64,000 bases of DNA from Labilithrix luteola (GTDB taxonomy: Bacteria; Myxococcota_A; Polyangia; Polyangiales; Polyangiaceae): positions 12,127,467 to 12,191,466 of the forward strand of contig NZ_CP012333.1 in the NCBI RefSeq assembly GCF_001263205.1. Reading direction: 5' to 3'. Within the stretch, counting starts at the first letter, position 1, and each line of letters opens with the position of its first letter. This document shows positions 18,356-30,094 of this stretch, piece after piece. Position numbers and translations under genes: made by a program. The notes below the pieces were generated by a model. It did not search any database, had not been told where the DNA came from, and was given only the letters and a program-made list of their open reading frames with translations.

Positions 18356-20155
18356 ATGCGCCGAATCGCAGGGGTAGTCCGCGCAATCGAGCGGCATGGA
18401 TCAGCGCGCGTGCTCGATGTCCTTCTCGGGACGGCGTTGGTCGGTGTCGCCGCATCATGTGCAGTTTCGGACGGAGGCGGCGAGCGCGCGGTCGATCCGG
18501 CGGGTCCAACGGCTCGAGCCACCTCCGCCCTCCAGGTGACGGGTCCCAGCGAAGGGCCGACGACGACCGACACGCCGATCGGGATCGCACTCGACGTCGA
18601 CAACGGCAGCGGGACTCCGCTCCGCGTGCGCGCGAATCAGCAGCTCTATATCGATCAGATCGATATCCGCGCCAGCACCACCGCTGCAGTGGACCACGGC
18701 GTACAGGGCCTGGCGACATCGGGGGACTTCGCCTCCCTCGATTGGAGCGGGCTTTCGCTCCGCGATGAGGAGGTGCTTGCCGCGCCGAATCCGGACGGGA
18801 CCTTCGAGCGGCGACGCTTCTATCGCAGCGCGCGCTGGATGGAGGAACAGAGCGTGATCGTCGTCGACCAGATCGACGCCGGTGGACAGCCGACCGCTCC
18901 TCCGTGGACCGTGCACGTCGGTAAGGGGGACGACCGGACCCCGGCGGACAACTTCTTCGTCCGACGGCTTCGCGCCATCCAGTACGCAAAGGACTGCGCG
19001 TCGCGGGGCGACTGCACCACGGCGACGAACTACGTGGAAGAGGCGCTGGTCGAGCTTCGAAACGCGACGCGGGCGTCGCACGCCATCAAACTCCAGCCCT
19101 CGACGACAGCGTTGCGCATGCGCTGGCGGACACGCACGTACTCCATTCCGGTCATCCAGGTCGGGTCACCGACGTTCGATTACAACTTCGGGATTTCGAT
19201 CGACCCGCTCACTCCCGCAGAAGCGGGCGGCATTTATGCTCCGGGCACGACGCTCCGATTCCGTGTCACGTTCCGCGACGGCTCGGGGACGCGCCTTCAC
19301 CCCGTCGGATCGCTCCCAACGTACCTCGAGTCGCTGACCGCGAACGATTCGGGACTCCAGTACTGGAACGCAGCCGACCCCGTCGCGACGTACTGGCGCC
19401 GCAAGCACCGGGAGCACCAGATGGTCGCCAGCATCGTCGGCCCCGCGCAAGCCGTACAGCCGATCCGCTCGACGCTCGGCCCGGCGGACCTCGCATCCCC
19501 CGACGGCATCGTGACCACGGGCGTCCTCTCGCGCGACGGAGTCTTCGGGCAAGCATGGTCGTTTCCGACGTTCGGCAACCTGCTCGCCGGCAACATCACT
19601 GCGCCCGTGAGCGACGAGTTCACCTTCCGACTCCCACCGGACGCCCCCGCCGGAACGTACCTGGTGAGCCTGAAAGCGCGACGCAACTATCTAGGTCAGG
19701 AGCTCCCGCGAACCCGCACGATCGAGATCCAGGTCGGCACGGCAGAGCACACCGAAGCGAAGCTCGGCACTGGCGGATGCAAGACCTGCCATGACGGAGG
19801 CGGTGCGCTCGGCATCGTGCTCCACGGCAACGACAACCGCGCCACGTGCACGCCGTGTCACGCACCTCTGACCTTCGAACCGGAGGGCCCCGTTTCCGTG
19901 CGCACCCACTTCGTTCACTCACGCTCGGGGCGCTTCGATGCTCCGCTCACGCGATGTGCCTCGTGCCATCTCGACAACGCGAGCATCGCGCGAACGAGCC
20001 AGAGCGCGTGCCTCTCCTGCCACAAGTCCTATCCGCCCAGCCACGTGACGAAGTTCGGCCCCATCGAGAGCGCGTACGTGGGCGGGACGCTGGCAACGGC
20101 ATTCCAGCAATGCACCGCGACGTGTCACACGACTCACCCGAACAGCGGCTTGTAA
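18356..20155 (+). CDS. Multihaem cytochrome c-like lipoprotein
   Basis: A 599-residue lipoprotein with an ATG preceded by GAAGGGGG, which decides the start over an in-frame ATG at 18308. The signal peptide ends in VAASC. About 420 residues of mainly beta character follow, including LPPDAPAGTYLVSLKARR, which looks like an Ig-like fold. The C-terminal 140 residues hold four CxxCH haem-attachment motifs (CKTCH, CTPCH, CASCH, CLSCH) and a fifth of CxxxCH form (CTATCH). Additional His residues could serve as distal ligands. This is the layout of OmcA/MtrC-like or decahaem-type electron carriers, though with fewer haems. No cytochrome maturation gene is near. Probable outer-membrane or periplasmic electron transfer; partner unknown. 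Confidence 0.85.
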   Translation: MRRIAGVVRAIERHGSARVLDVLLGTALVGVAASCAVSDGGGERAVDPAGPTARATSALQVTGPSEGPTTTDTPIGIALDVDNGSGTPLRVRANQQLYIDQIDIRASTTAAVDHGVQGLATSGDFASLDWSGLSLRDEEVLAAPNPDGTFERRRFYRSARWMEEQSVIVVDQIDAGGQPTAPPWTVHVGKGDDRTPADNFFVRRLRAIQYAKDCASRGDCTTATNYVEEALVELRNATRASHAIKLQPSTTALRMRWRTRTYSIPVIQVGSPTFDYNFGISIDPLTPAEAGGIYAPGTTLRFRVTFRDGSGTRLHPVGSLPTYLESLTANDSGLQYWNAADPVATYWRRKHREHQMVASIVGPAQAVQPIRSTLGPADLASPDGIVTTGVLSRDGVFGQAWSFPTFGNLLAGNITAPVSDEFTFRLPPDAPAGTYLVSLKARRNYLGQELPRTRTIEIQVGTAEHTEAKLGTGGCKTCHDGGGALGIVLHGNDNRATCTPCHAPLTFEPEGPVSVRTHFVHSRSGRFDAPLTRCASCHLDNASIARTSQSACLSCHKSYPPSHVTKFGPIESAYVGGTLATAFQQCTATCHTTHPNSGL

Positions 20156-20267
20156 GGGCGAACCTGCGGAGCGGCTCTGGCGCTTTTGACGCGCCGAGCC
20201 GCAAGGGCCGTCAAGCCCCTTCCCCCGAAACTTGGCCCTCTGCCGCCGCCCTCCTTATGCAAGGGGC

Positions 20268-23135
<2,868 letters not shown>

Positions 23136-23266
23136 GCGCCGCGTCTCGACGGCTCGAACGCCGCTGAGAATCGTGCCGCCGAGATCGACGGCGAGCCGAA
23201 TTTCATCGTTCCTTGCACCTTGTCGTGCGACTTCCGCCGAAAGGCGGCGTCACTCACGCAAGGCCG

Positions 23267-25210
23267 ATGAAGACCCTCGAAGCGCTCGACGTCATCCCTC
23301 CCGCGTTCGCGCCATCCTCCCTTCGTCAGCTCGTTGCAGAAGACGTCGCTGCGGTCGGCGTCAGCAATGACGGGCTCGTCCTCGTCGGAACCGGCGGTGG
23401 CGATCTCGTCCTCGTCGACCGCGAGGGAAACGAGCTTCATCGGCTGGCCGCGCCCCAACCGGTGCACAACTTCGGTGACACGCGCCTCATCAGTGCCATC
23501 GCCACCAACGGTAACCGCTTCGCCGCCTCCGTCGTCACGCACGTCGTGATCGGCGAAGTCTCCGAGAGAGAGCTGCGCGTCGTCGCCAAGAGCAAGCCCT
23601 TCCGGGATCTCGTCGACCATGTCGCGTTCGTCGAGGGGGGAATCAGGGCGAGGCTCGCCGACCAATCGAGCCACCTTCTCGGCCTCGATGGCTCGATGGA
23701 GCGCACGACGGGCGACGGGGGAACGAAGCGAAAGAAGAAGTCGAAGGCCGACAGCGAGGTCGCCGCGAAGCTGGCCGAGGCGCACGAAGGACTGGTGGCG
23801 GTCCAAGACGAGTGCAGCGACGTTGGCGCCGCCGACACGGAGAACGACGAAGCCATCGTCGATGCGCTCCGGCGCGCCGCGGAGCCTGATTCGGACGATC
23901 TCCCCGAAGTGTTCTGGTCGCTCTTCGAAGACCGCAAGCAGTACGCAGAGGCGCGCGAAAAGCTCGACGCCGCGGCCAAAGGGCTCCTCGCGCTCGTCAG
24001 GGCGGCCGCGAAGAAGAAGTCGCCGGCCCTCGAGACCTTCCTCGAGGAGCAGGGTATTTCCCTCGAGGCCCCCTTGGCCACCGTGCCCGACGAGGAGGCC
24101 TCCGGTGCGGCCGACACCTATCCGCGCTCCGGCAGCCTCGATTTGAATGCCCTCTCGACGGGTGACGGAAAGATCATCCTGTGGCCGTTCCCCAGCGCGG
24201 TGCGGGATGATGCGAACCCGTCGGATGGCGGCGCGTGGATCCTGGACGAGCAGGACTTCAGCGAGAGCGCCTACGATCGAGGAGGCCGCATCCTCCACGC
24301 GGGCGACGGCGAATCGGTGTTCGTCGTCCACAGCGCGTACGTGGAACGCATCGACATCTCGAGCGAGGCCCGCCAGACGATTCATCGGTGCAAGAGCAAA
24401 GCGGCGAAGATGAGCCGAGGCGGCCGCATCGTCTTGGAAACCTGGGACGAAACGGTTTCGATCCTCGATCCCCGAACGCAACAAGCAAAAGAGTTCGAGT
24501 CTGCCACGCTCATCGAAGGCGGAATCGTCGAGACGAAGGGGAACAGGTGTCGCGTACGCGATCTCGACGGGCAGGTGATCCTCGAGCTCAGTCAGCAGCG
24601 CGTCGCCGGCGCCGTCGATGCCTCGACGAAGACGGTCGCCGCCATGAGCGATGACTACGACAAGCTCCATGTTTATCGGGCCGGCAAACACAGCCCGCTA
24701 TACACGTTCAAGGGGCTCCTGACCCCGTACCTCACGAACGGTGTGCTCGTCGCGGAAAAGCCCGGTGAGACGGGCGTCGTCGTGAACGTGGTCGACCTCG
24801 AGACTGGCGCGAAGCGTGAAGTCCGAAATGCGAAGTTCGAATCCGATGTCGCGCCCGTGCGTGACGGCATCGCCTGGGCCTTCGTCAGCGACGAAAATGA
24901 CCTGACGAAGCCTCAGCTCATGGCGTTGTCGAAGGACGACGTGACGGTCGGCCCGGAATACGCCGCGCCGCCCGAGAACGTGAGCGCCGACGACTGCCGG
25001 TCGAAGATCTTCGCCATCGGCGAGGGCTTCATCGTCGTCGGGATCGGCATGTATCGGACGGTCCTCCAGGTCGTCGACGCAGCGACGCTCGCGCCGATCG
25101 GTGACCCCATCACACGGCCATTCGAGCCCGTCGCCATCAGCACCCTGCGCGACGAGTTCGCCGTGCTGTACCTCGACGGCTCCGTCGCTCGCCACCGCGT
25201 CGTCGGCTGA
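23267..25210 (+). CDS. Large cytoplasmic protein of unknown function, propeller-like
   Basis: A 647-residue protein with no signal peptide. The ATG at 23267 follows a purine-rich AAGG. Both ends carry short beta-strand repeats of WD/propeller character: VGVSNDGLVLVGTGGGDLVLVD near the start; ILDPRTQQAKEF, VAAMSDDYDKLHVYRAGK and FAVLYLDGSVARHRVVG near the end. A charged helical insertion interrupts them around residues 160-290 (KRKKKSKADSEVAAKLAEAHEG, EAREKLDAAAKGLLALVRAAAKK). I recognise no catalytic motif or named family. The gene stands alone after the kinase gene, 130 bases downstream on the same strand, so it could belong to the same regulatory unit. Confidence 0.6.
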   Translation: MKTLEALDVIPPAFAPSSLRQLVAEDVAAVGVSNDGLVLVGTGGGDLVLVDREGNELHRLAAPQPVHNFGDTRLISAIATNGNRFAASVVTHVVIGEVSERELRVVAKSKPFRDLVDHVAFVEGGIRARLADQSSHLLGLDGSMERTTGDGGTKRKKKSKADSEVAAKLAEAHEGLVAVQDECSDVGAADTENDEAIVDALRRAAEPDSDDLPEVFWSLFEDRKQYAEAREKLDAAAKGLLALVRAAAKKKSPALETFLEEQGISLEAPLATVPDEEASGAADTYPRSGSLDLNALSTGDGKIILWPFPSAVRDDANPSDGGAWILDEQDFSESAYDRGGRILHAGDGESVFVVHSAYVERIDISSEARQTIHRCKSKAAKMSRGGRIVLETWDETVSILDPRTQQAKEFESATLIEGGIVETKGNRCRVRDLDGQVILELSQQRVAGAVDASTKTVAAMSDDYDKLHVYRAGKHSPLYTFKGLLTPYLTNGVLVAEKPGETGVVVNVVDLETGAKREVRNAKFESDVAPVRDGIAWAFVSDENDLTKPQLMALSKDDVTVGPEYAAPPENVSADDCRSKIFAIGEGFIVVGIGMYRTVLQVVDAATLAPIGDPITRPFEPVAISTLRDEFAVLYLDGSVARHRVVG

Positions 25211-25243
25211 TTGAGCGTGGTCTCGCCTCCCCGTTGGACGCGG

Positions 25244-25942
25244 TCAGGGGACCAGCGCGACGCCGTCGGTCGGTTCGATCGAAGCGAGCCTCCGGGCTTC
25301 GCGCGTCAGACGAAGCGCACGAGCGTCAGCGAGGTCGCGATGGGTCGCAACGAGCCACGGCTGCTGTTCCAGCCAGCGTTGTCCTGATTCCGTATCGGCG
25401 GCGATTGGCGTGAGCTCATCGAGCCATTCCTGCAAATGCGGCCACAGGTTCGACTGCGGGGAGAGGCGAACGAGCGCAGCATCGGATTCGACACACCGGC
25501 GAAGCGGGCCGCGTCCCGTCCATGTCCTCGACCACTGCTCTCTCGGCCCGGAGACGGCCCACTCGCCGAACGCGAGTCGCACGAAGTAGGTCTGCTGGGG
25601 GCGGACGTCGGCGTGGAGCACGCCGGTGCGTTCGACCGAAGGAGCTTGCCCGAAGCGCTCCTTTTCGCTGTTCCACGTGATGAAGTCGTAGCTCCCAGGC
25701 GCAAGGTCCGTCTCGAGGCGTGTGCCTCGCGCGATGTTGCCGACGAACTTGCCGCCGCGCGTCGTGATGACCTGATAGCCGCCCCCTTCGCAGCTATCGG
25801 GCGGCCACAGAAAGACGAGCTTGGCCGAGCCTTCCGCATGCTTTGGCACGGGCGCAACGACGCGTGACATCGGAGGCGGTTGGCCCGCACATCCAACCAG
25901 GCTTGCAACGAGAGCAACCCCGAAGCCCCCGCACGCGCGCAT
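25244..25942 (-). CDS. Small lipoprotein, DUF2846-like
   Basis: A 232-residue lipoprotein. The ATG at 25942 yields signal peptide GFGVALVASLVGC. The mature part begins with a Pro-rich segment, then GSAKLVFLWPPDSCEGGGYQ, an inner beta region (GTRLETDLAPGSYDFITWN) and YFVRLAFGEW. This strand order and the L-x-PG-x-Y-x-F motif resemble DUF2846/Ig-like lipoproteins involved in cell-envelope functions, but the match is by eye only. A helical C-terminal tail with charged residues ends the protein. It converges with the preceding gene and is divergent from the SusD-like gene. Confidence 0.65.
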   Translation of the reverse strand: MRACGGFGVALVASLVGCAGQPPPMSRVVAPVPKHAEGSAKLVFLWPPDSCEGGGYQVITTRGGKFVGNIARGTRLETDLAPGSYDFITWNSEKERFGQAPSVERTGVLHADVRPQQTYFVRLAFGEWAVSGPREQWSRTWTGRGPLRRCVESDAALVRLSPQSNLWPHLQEWLDELTPIAADTESGQRWLEQQPWLVATHRDLADARALRLTREARRLASIEPTDGVALVP

Positions 25943-26248
25943 GACGGGAAATATGGCATTCGACGCACCGCCGAACAACGGACGGAGCATTAAGAGTTCG
26001 CAACGCTCTCACACGCGAGGCCGCAGCAACGAAGGGCATGACCAAGAGGCCACATCTCGCACCGACGGGAACGGACGGCCTCGAAGAGTTCTCTGTGCCG
26101 AGGGCTCGCGCGCTCGGCTCGGCTCTCGCCTGCACTGACGCGGCATGCGCGATGCAGGAAGCATCACGAGACGCATCTCCACGACCGCGCCGATGTCACC
26201 AACGTGCACGACACCGCTTCGGGCGCGGCGCGCGTAGAATGGGTGACC
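25943..26248. other. Divergent intergenic region
   Basis: About 306 bases between two divergent lipoprotein genes. The open frames here are low-complexity Arg/Ser shadows. It must carry both promoters; I see no confident -35/-10 pair, no tRNA-like fold and no repeat. Confidence 0.4.
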
Positions 26249-27772
26249 ATGTTCGTTCGTTCGGCGCGCTTGCTCGTGTGTTCGGCCTTCATCCTCGCCC
26301 TCTCCCCTACACTCGCGTGCTCGAGCGACGACGGCGCGGCGCTGGCGACGAACCCAGACAGCGGCGCGCCGATCGAGCGCCATGATCCGATCGACGGCGG
26401 GAGCGACTCGAGTGCTCCGGTCGATCGCGCCAAGTGCAGCGACGGCGTGATGGACGCCGCCGAGACCGACGTCGATTGCGGCGGCGGCTGCGCTCCTTGT
26501 GGGCAGTGCCAGCGCTGCCTCGCGGACGCCGATTGCGAAACGACCAATTGTGCGGACGGGATCTGTGGACCCGTGAAGCGCGGCTACCCGCAGCTCTCGG
26601 CCGAGCGCGGCGAGATACGTAACCTCCTCGCGACCGTCGAAGCCGGCATGCGTTGCGACATGGACGTCTACGTCGACGCGGTAGGCATCGTGGGCCGTGA
26701 GATGTATCGCTTCTCGTCGAAGGAGCCGCGCTACACGACCGATCTGCTCGGCGGTGGAACGAGCGTACTCGCGAGCGACGCGTTCTACGTCACACGGCCC
26801 TGGACGTCCCGCTATTGGGTCGCCCGCAACGCCAAGCGACTCGAGACGCGCAGCGCGAACGCCACGGACGTCACCGCCACCGACAAGAAGGGTTACGCCG
26901 CCGTTGCCGAGACCGTCCTCGCCTACCAGCTCCTCCTCGATTTGACGCTCTCCGATGAGCAGGGGCTACGCGTGGACGTCGAGAACGACGCGCAGCCCGC
27001 GCGGACGAAAGACGAAGTCCTCGCGCACGTCATGGCGCTGCTCGACGACGCGAAGGCGAACCTCCCCGGCGCGACGTTCGACTTCTCCCTCTCGAGCGGC
27101 TTCGAGGGCTTCGACACGCCGTCGACGTTCCTGAAGTTCAACCGCGCGCTCGCCGCACGCGTCGCCGCATACCAGAAGAACTGGCCGCTGCTCCTCACGA
27201 CGCTCGGCGAGAGTTTCCTCAGTCTCAACGCCGACCTCCGGCTCGGCGTGTACATGCCGTTCACGAACGTCCCGGGAGACGCTCGCAACAGCCTGTTCAC
27301 CGCGCCGAACGGCGAGGGCGACGTGCGGGTCGCGCACCCTTCGTTCGCGACGGACGTCGCCACGGGAGACGACCGCCTTCTTTCCACGGTGCTGCGGTCG
27401 ACGCCCGCCTCGCAGGCCGGCCTCACCAGCAACCGCGACGCGTGGCGTTACACGTCCGCGACGGCGCCGTTCCCGATCATCCGAAACGAGGAGCTCGTCC
27501 TGCTCTATGCCGAGGCGAGGGCGCAGCTCGGTCAGTTCCCCGACGCCATCGTCGCCATCAACCGCATTCGTTCCGTGCACAACGTGTCGCCCTACGCCGG
27601 CGCGGTCACGCCGGCCGCGCTCCTCAACGAGATCCTCTACCAGCGTCGTTATTCGCTCTTCCTCGAAGGCCATCGCTGGGTCGACGTGCGCCGCTTCGGA
27701 GCGCTCGGCACCCTTCCGGTCGACCGCCCGGACGACGACGTCTGGTCTTCGTTCCCGGTTCCGAAGCCCTGA
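26249..27772 (+). CDS. RagB/SusD-like lipoprotein with Cys-rich N-terminal module
   Basis: A 507-residue lipoprotein. The signal peptide (VCSAFILALSPTLAC) leads to a Ser/Asp linker and then a Cys-rich myxobacterial module (CSDGVMDAAETDVDCGGGC and CQRCLADADC, about residues 55-105). The rest matches the RagB/SusD pattern: helical repeats (VAETVLAYQLLLDLTL, VLAHVMALLDDAKANLPG, FNRALAARVAAYQK), and the end signature RNEELVLLYAEARAQLG ... AINRIRSVHNV ... LLNEILYQRRYSLFLEGHRW. SusD proteins bind glycans or peptides at the surface and normally lid a SusC TonB-dependent porin. No SusC gene is in the window. The C-terminal YSLFLEGHRWVDVRRFG is the most diagnostic part. Confidence 0.85.
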   Translation: MFVRSARLLVCSAFILALSPTLACSSDDGAALATNPDSGAPIERHDPIDGGSDSSAPVDRAKCSDGVMDAAETDVDCGGGCAPCGQCQRCLADADCETTNCADGICGPVKRGYPQLSAERGEIRNLLATVEAGMRCDMDVYVDAVGIVGREMYRFSSKEPRYTTDLLGGGTSVLASDAFYVTRPWTSRYWVARNAKRLETRSANATDVTATDKKGYAAVAETVLAYQLLLDLTLSDEQGLRVDVENDAQPARTKDEVLAHVMALLDDAKANLPGATFDFSLSSGFEGFDTPSTFLKFNRALAARVAAYQKNWPLLLTTLGESFLSLNADLRLGVYMPFTNVPGDARNSLFTAPNGEGDVRVAHPSFATDVATGDDRLLSTVLRSTPASQAGLTSNRDAWRYTSATAPFPIIRNEELVLLYAEARAQLGQFPDAIVAINRIRSVHNVSPYAGAVTPAALLNEILYQRRYSLFLEGHRWVDVRRFGALGTLPVDRPDDDVWSSFPVPKP

Positions 27773-27984
27773 ACGCGGAACGGCTCGATTCGTCCTCCGG
27801 AAACAGATAGGCGCAGAGAGATGCTAGCTCGCACGATGCGCCCGCTCGGAGCTCGCGTGCAACCTCGCGTGCGCGCGACCAAGCCAGCTCATCGAGCGTC
27901 ACCGACGTGGATCGAGGCGATGGGCGGGAGTGGAGCCATCGAGCTGAAGTCGCCCGATGGATGAACGGCCGACGTGACAAGAGA

Positions 27985-28016
27985 AAGCCCCGGTGAGCCT
28001 TGCGGCGCCGGGGCTT
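27985..28016 (-). terminator. Intrinsic terminator between convergent genes
   Basis: A perfect 9-bp inverted repeat AAGCCCCGG / CCGGGGCTT around a 14-base loop. On the minus strand it is followed by TCTCTT, giving a weak T tract that fits termination of the VOC gene; it may also stop transcription from the SusD-like gene. Confidence 0.75.
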
Positions 28017-28035
28017 CTGTCATCTCGGAACGACG

Positions 28036-28077
28036 CTCAGGCAGGCTTGCTCAGGCTGGCTTGCTCAGGCTGGCTTG
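28036..28077. repeat. Three tandem 14-bp repeats
   Basis: Three head-to-tail copies of CTCAGG[CA/CT]GGCTTG, the last two identical. The third copy overlaps the stop codon of the VOC gene; copies one and two lie in its 3-prime untranslated region, so copy-number change would not alter the protein. Confidence 0.85.
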
Positions 28078-28853
28078 CCCTGCGCGACAAGGCCGAAATG
28101 AACGCCCTGCGGGTCGACCGCGACGAGGACGCGGTCGCCACCGGGAACCTCCATAGGGTTCACGATGACCTTCCCGCCCGCCGCGGCGATCTTCGTCACC
28201 GCCTCATCGATGTTGGGCACGCGGAAGTAGAACGTCCACCCTGGGTGCCCGTCCGGCTGCTTCGGCATCGTCGCTCCGATGCCCTGCCCCGCTGCGTCGA
28301 TGAACATGTAGTCCCCCATCGGGCCCATGCTCATCTTGTCCGGGTACGTCCAGCCGAAAACCTTCGTGTAGAACGCGTTGCCCACGGCCTGGTCCGGCGT
28401 GGAGAGCTCGTTCCAGTTGCACTTGCCCATGCCCGTGCGCTCGAACGCGTGGCTCGTCTCCTCGCTCGCGCCGCGCATGACGTAGATGGGGATGCCTTGC
28501 GGATCGGCGATGAGCGCGAATCGACCGACCTTGTCGAGGTTCATGGCGGGCATGAGGAGTTTGCCTCCCGCCTCGATCGCCTTCTTCACGGTCGCGTCCA
28601 CGTCGTCCACGGCGATGTACGAGAGCCACGTCGGCCGAGCGCCTTGCGAGGTCATGTCGTTCGAGAGGGTCATCATGCCGCCGACCATCCCGTTCGCAGT
28701 CTCGATGTGCCAGTATGCCATCGGGTCCGTGGGCGCGGGAGCGGGGATCGTCCAGCCAACCACGCGCTCGTAGAAAGCGCTCGCGGCCTTCGCGTCACTC
28801 GTGAGGAGTTCGTACCAGATCGGTGTGCCCTGGGGGTTCGCCATGCGGGGCAT
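28065..28853 (-). CDS. VOC family protein with two glyoxalase domains
   Basis: A 262-residue cytoplasmic protein from the ATG at 28853 (a second ATG lies 9 bases in). The frame is open further upstream but that part has shadow composition. Domain 1 starts GTPIWYELLTSDAKAASAFY and domain 2 at GKCNWNELSTPDQAVGNAFY, each with the paired beta-alpha-beta-beta-beta modules, ending in DPQGIPIYV and DPQGVHFGLV. Such tandem proteins resemble the CFP32/27-kDa antigen group of the glyoxalase/bleomycin-resistance superfamily. The usual metal ligands His/Glu are only partly recognisable, so catalysis is uncertain. Confidence 0.88.
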   Translation of the reverse strand: MPRMANPQGTPIWYELLTSDAKAASAFYERVVGWTIPAPAPTDPMAYWHIETANGMVGGMMTLSNDMTSQGARPTWLSYIAVDDVDATVKKAIEAGGKLLMPAMNLDKVGRFALIADPQGIPIYVMRGASEETSHAFERTGMGKCNWNELSTPDQAVGNAFYTKVFGWTYPDKMSMGPMGDYMFIDAAGQGIGATMPKQPDGHPGWTFYFRVPNIDEAVTKIAAAGGKVIVNPMEVPGGDRVLVAVDPQGVHFGLVAQGKPA

Positions 28854-28966
28854 GCTCGCCTGCTTGCCCTCCCCCCTCAATAGGCCGTTGCTCCGCAGTG
28901 CCGCTGGACGCGATTCGGTGCGGAGCCGCGCGCGCAACGTCGCCACGCAAGCGCCATAGACCGACG

Positions 28967-30094
28967 CTACTTCGTGGCGCGGCGGACGCGGGGGCCTTCG
29001 GAGCCGCCGAGTTTGGCGAGGCGCGCGGCGAGCATGTTCGTCAGCGCGATGAGGAGGACGAGCACGGCGGCTGTGCCCGCGCTGACGTCGGCCTTGTCGG
29101 GGCTGAGGCCCGCGGAGTTGACGTACCAGAGGTGCACCGCGAGCGTCTCGCCGCCGCGCATCGGGTCGAGCGAGTATGCATTCGCGCGAGAGATGGTCGT
29201 GCCGGCCGTCATGATGAGCGGCGCGCTCTCGGCGAAGACGCGGCCGACACTCAGGACGAGCGCGCTGAGGATACCGGGCCAAGCGTAAGGCAGCGACACG
29301 CGAACGATGGTCTGAACCTGCGTCGCCCCGAGCGCCAGGCTCGCCTCCTCCACCTCGCGCGGAACGGCGCGAAGGCTGTCTTCGGTGATTCCGACGACGA
29401 GCGGCAGGTTGAGGACGGCCAGCACGAATGCGCCGGCAAGCAGCGAGTAGCCCGCGCGCATCTGCACGACGAACACGAGGAACCCGAAGAGGCCGTAGAC
29501 GATGCTCGGGAGCGACGCGAGCGTATCGAGCGCAACGCGAACCGTCGTCACGAGTCGGCGCGAAGGCGCGAAGCGTGCAAGATACACAGCTGCGCCCACG
29601 CCCACCGGCAAGGTGAACGCCGTACTGAGGACGGCGAAGTAGAGCGTGTTGAAGATCTGCGGGCCGATACCGCCACCCGCCGTCGTCTCGCTCGGCAGTG
29701 AGATGAGGAAGCGCGGGAGATGGTCACGCAGCGCCACGGCGAGCACCACGGTCAGCGCGAACAGGCCGATGGAGATCCCTCGACGAAGTGCGCGCGAGCC
29801 GGCCTTCAATCGATCGAGAACGGTCACGATCGAGCGGTCGACCACCCAAGCCGCCCCGCCGAAGAGGACGAACCCGAGCGCGATGCGCATCGTCGATTCG
29901 CCGTCGATGTCGGAGAGCGGCGTCGGATACGCGGTGAAACCAGCGAGGCGTCCCCCGCCGCGGAGGACGAGGAAGAGCAGCCCGAGGACGTATCCGCCGC
30001 CGAGGAGACCGGCCATCAAGGCGAGCCCGCGAACGACGAGCTGCTCGAGGCCACGCCCCGCGCGACGCGACTTCGACAACGTGCCGGCGCTCAT
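28967..30094 (-). CDS. pstA: Phosphate ABC transporter permease PstA
   Basis: A 375-residue inner-membrane permease, longer than the usual 280-300 because of an N-terminal extension with two extra hydrophobic helices. The core contains FNTLYFAVLSTAFTLPVGVGAAVYL, the loop LASLPSIVYGLFGFLVFV, and the EAA-type coupling motif VEEASLALGATQVQTIVRVSLPYAWPGIL. It pairs with PstC to form the phosphate channel in the inner membrane. Its ATG overlaps the pstC stop by four bases (ATGA), so translation is coupled; it is the last gene of the operon. Confidence 0.95.
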   Translation of the reverse strand: MSAGTLSKSRRAGRGLEQLVVRGLALMAGLLGGGYVLGLLFLVLRGGGRLAGFTAYPTPLSDIDGESTMRIALGFVLFGGAAWVVDRSIVTVLDRLKAGSRALRRGISIGLFALTVVLAVALRDHLPRFLISLPSETTAGGGIGPQIFNTLYFAVLSTAFTLPVGVGAAVYLARFAPSRRLVTTVRVALDTLASLPSIVYGLFGFLVFVVQMRAGYSLLAGAFVLAVLNLPLVVGITEDSLRAVPREVEEASLALGATQVQTIVRVSLPYAWPGILSALVLSVGRVFAESAPLIMTAGTTISRANAYSLDPMRGGETLAVHLWYVNSAGLSPDKADVSAGTAAVLVLLIALTNMLAARLAKLGGSEGPRVRRATK

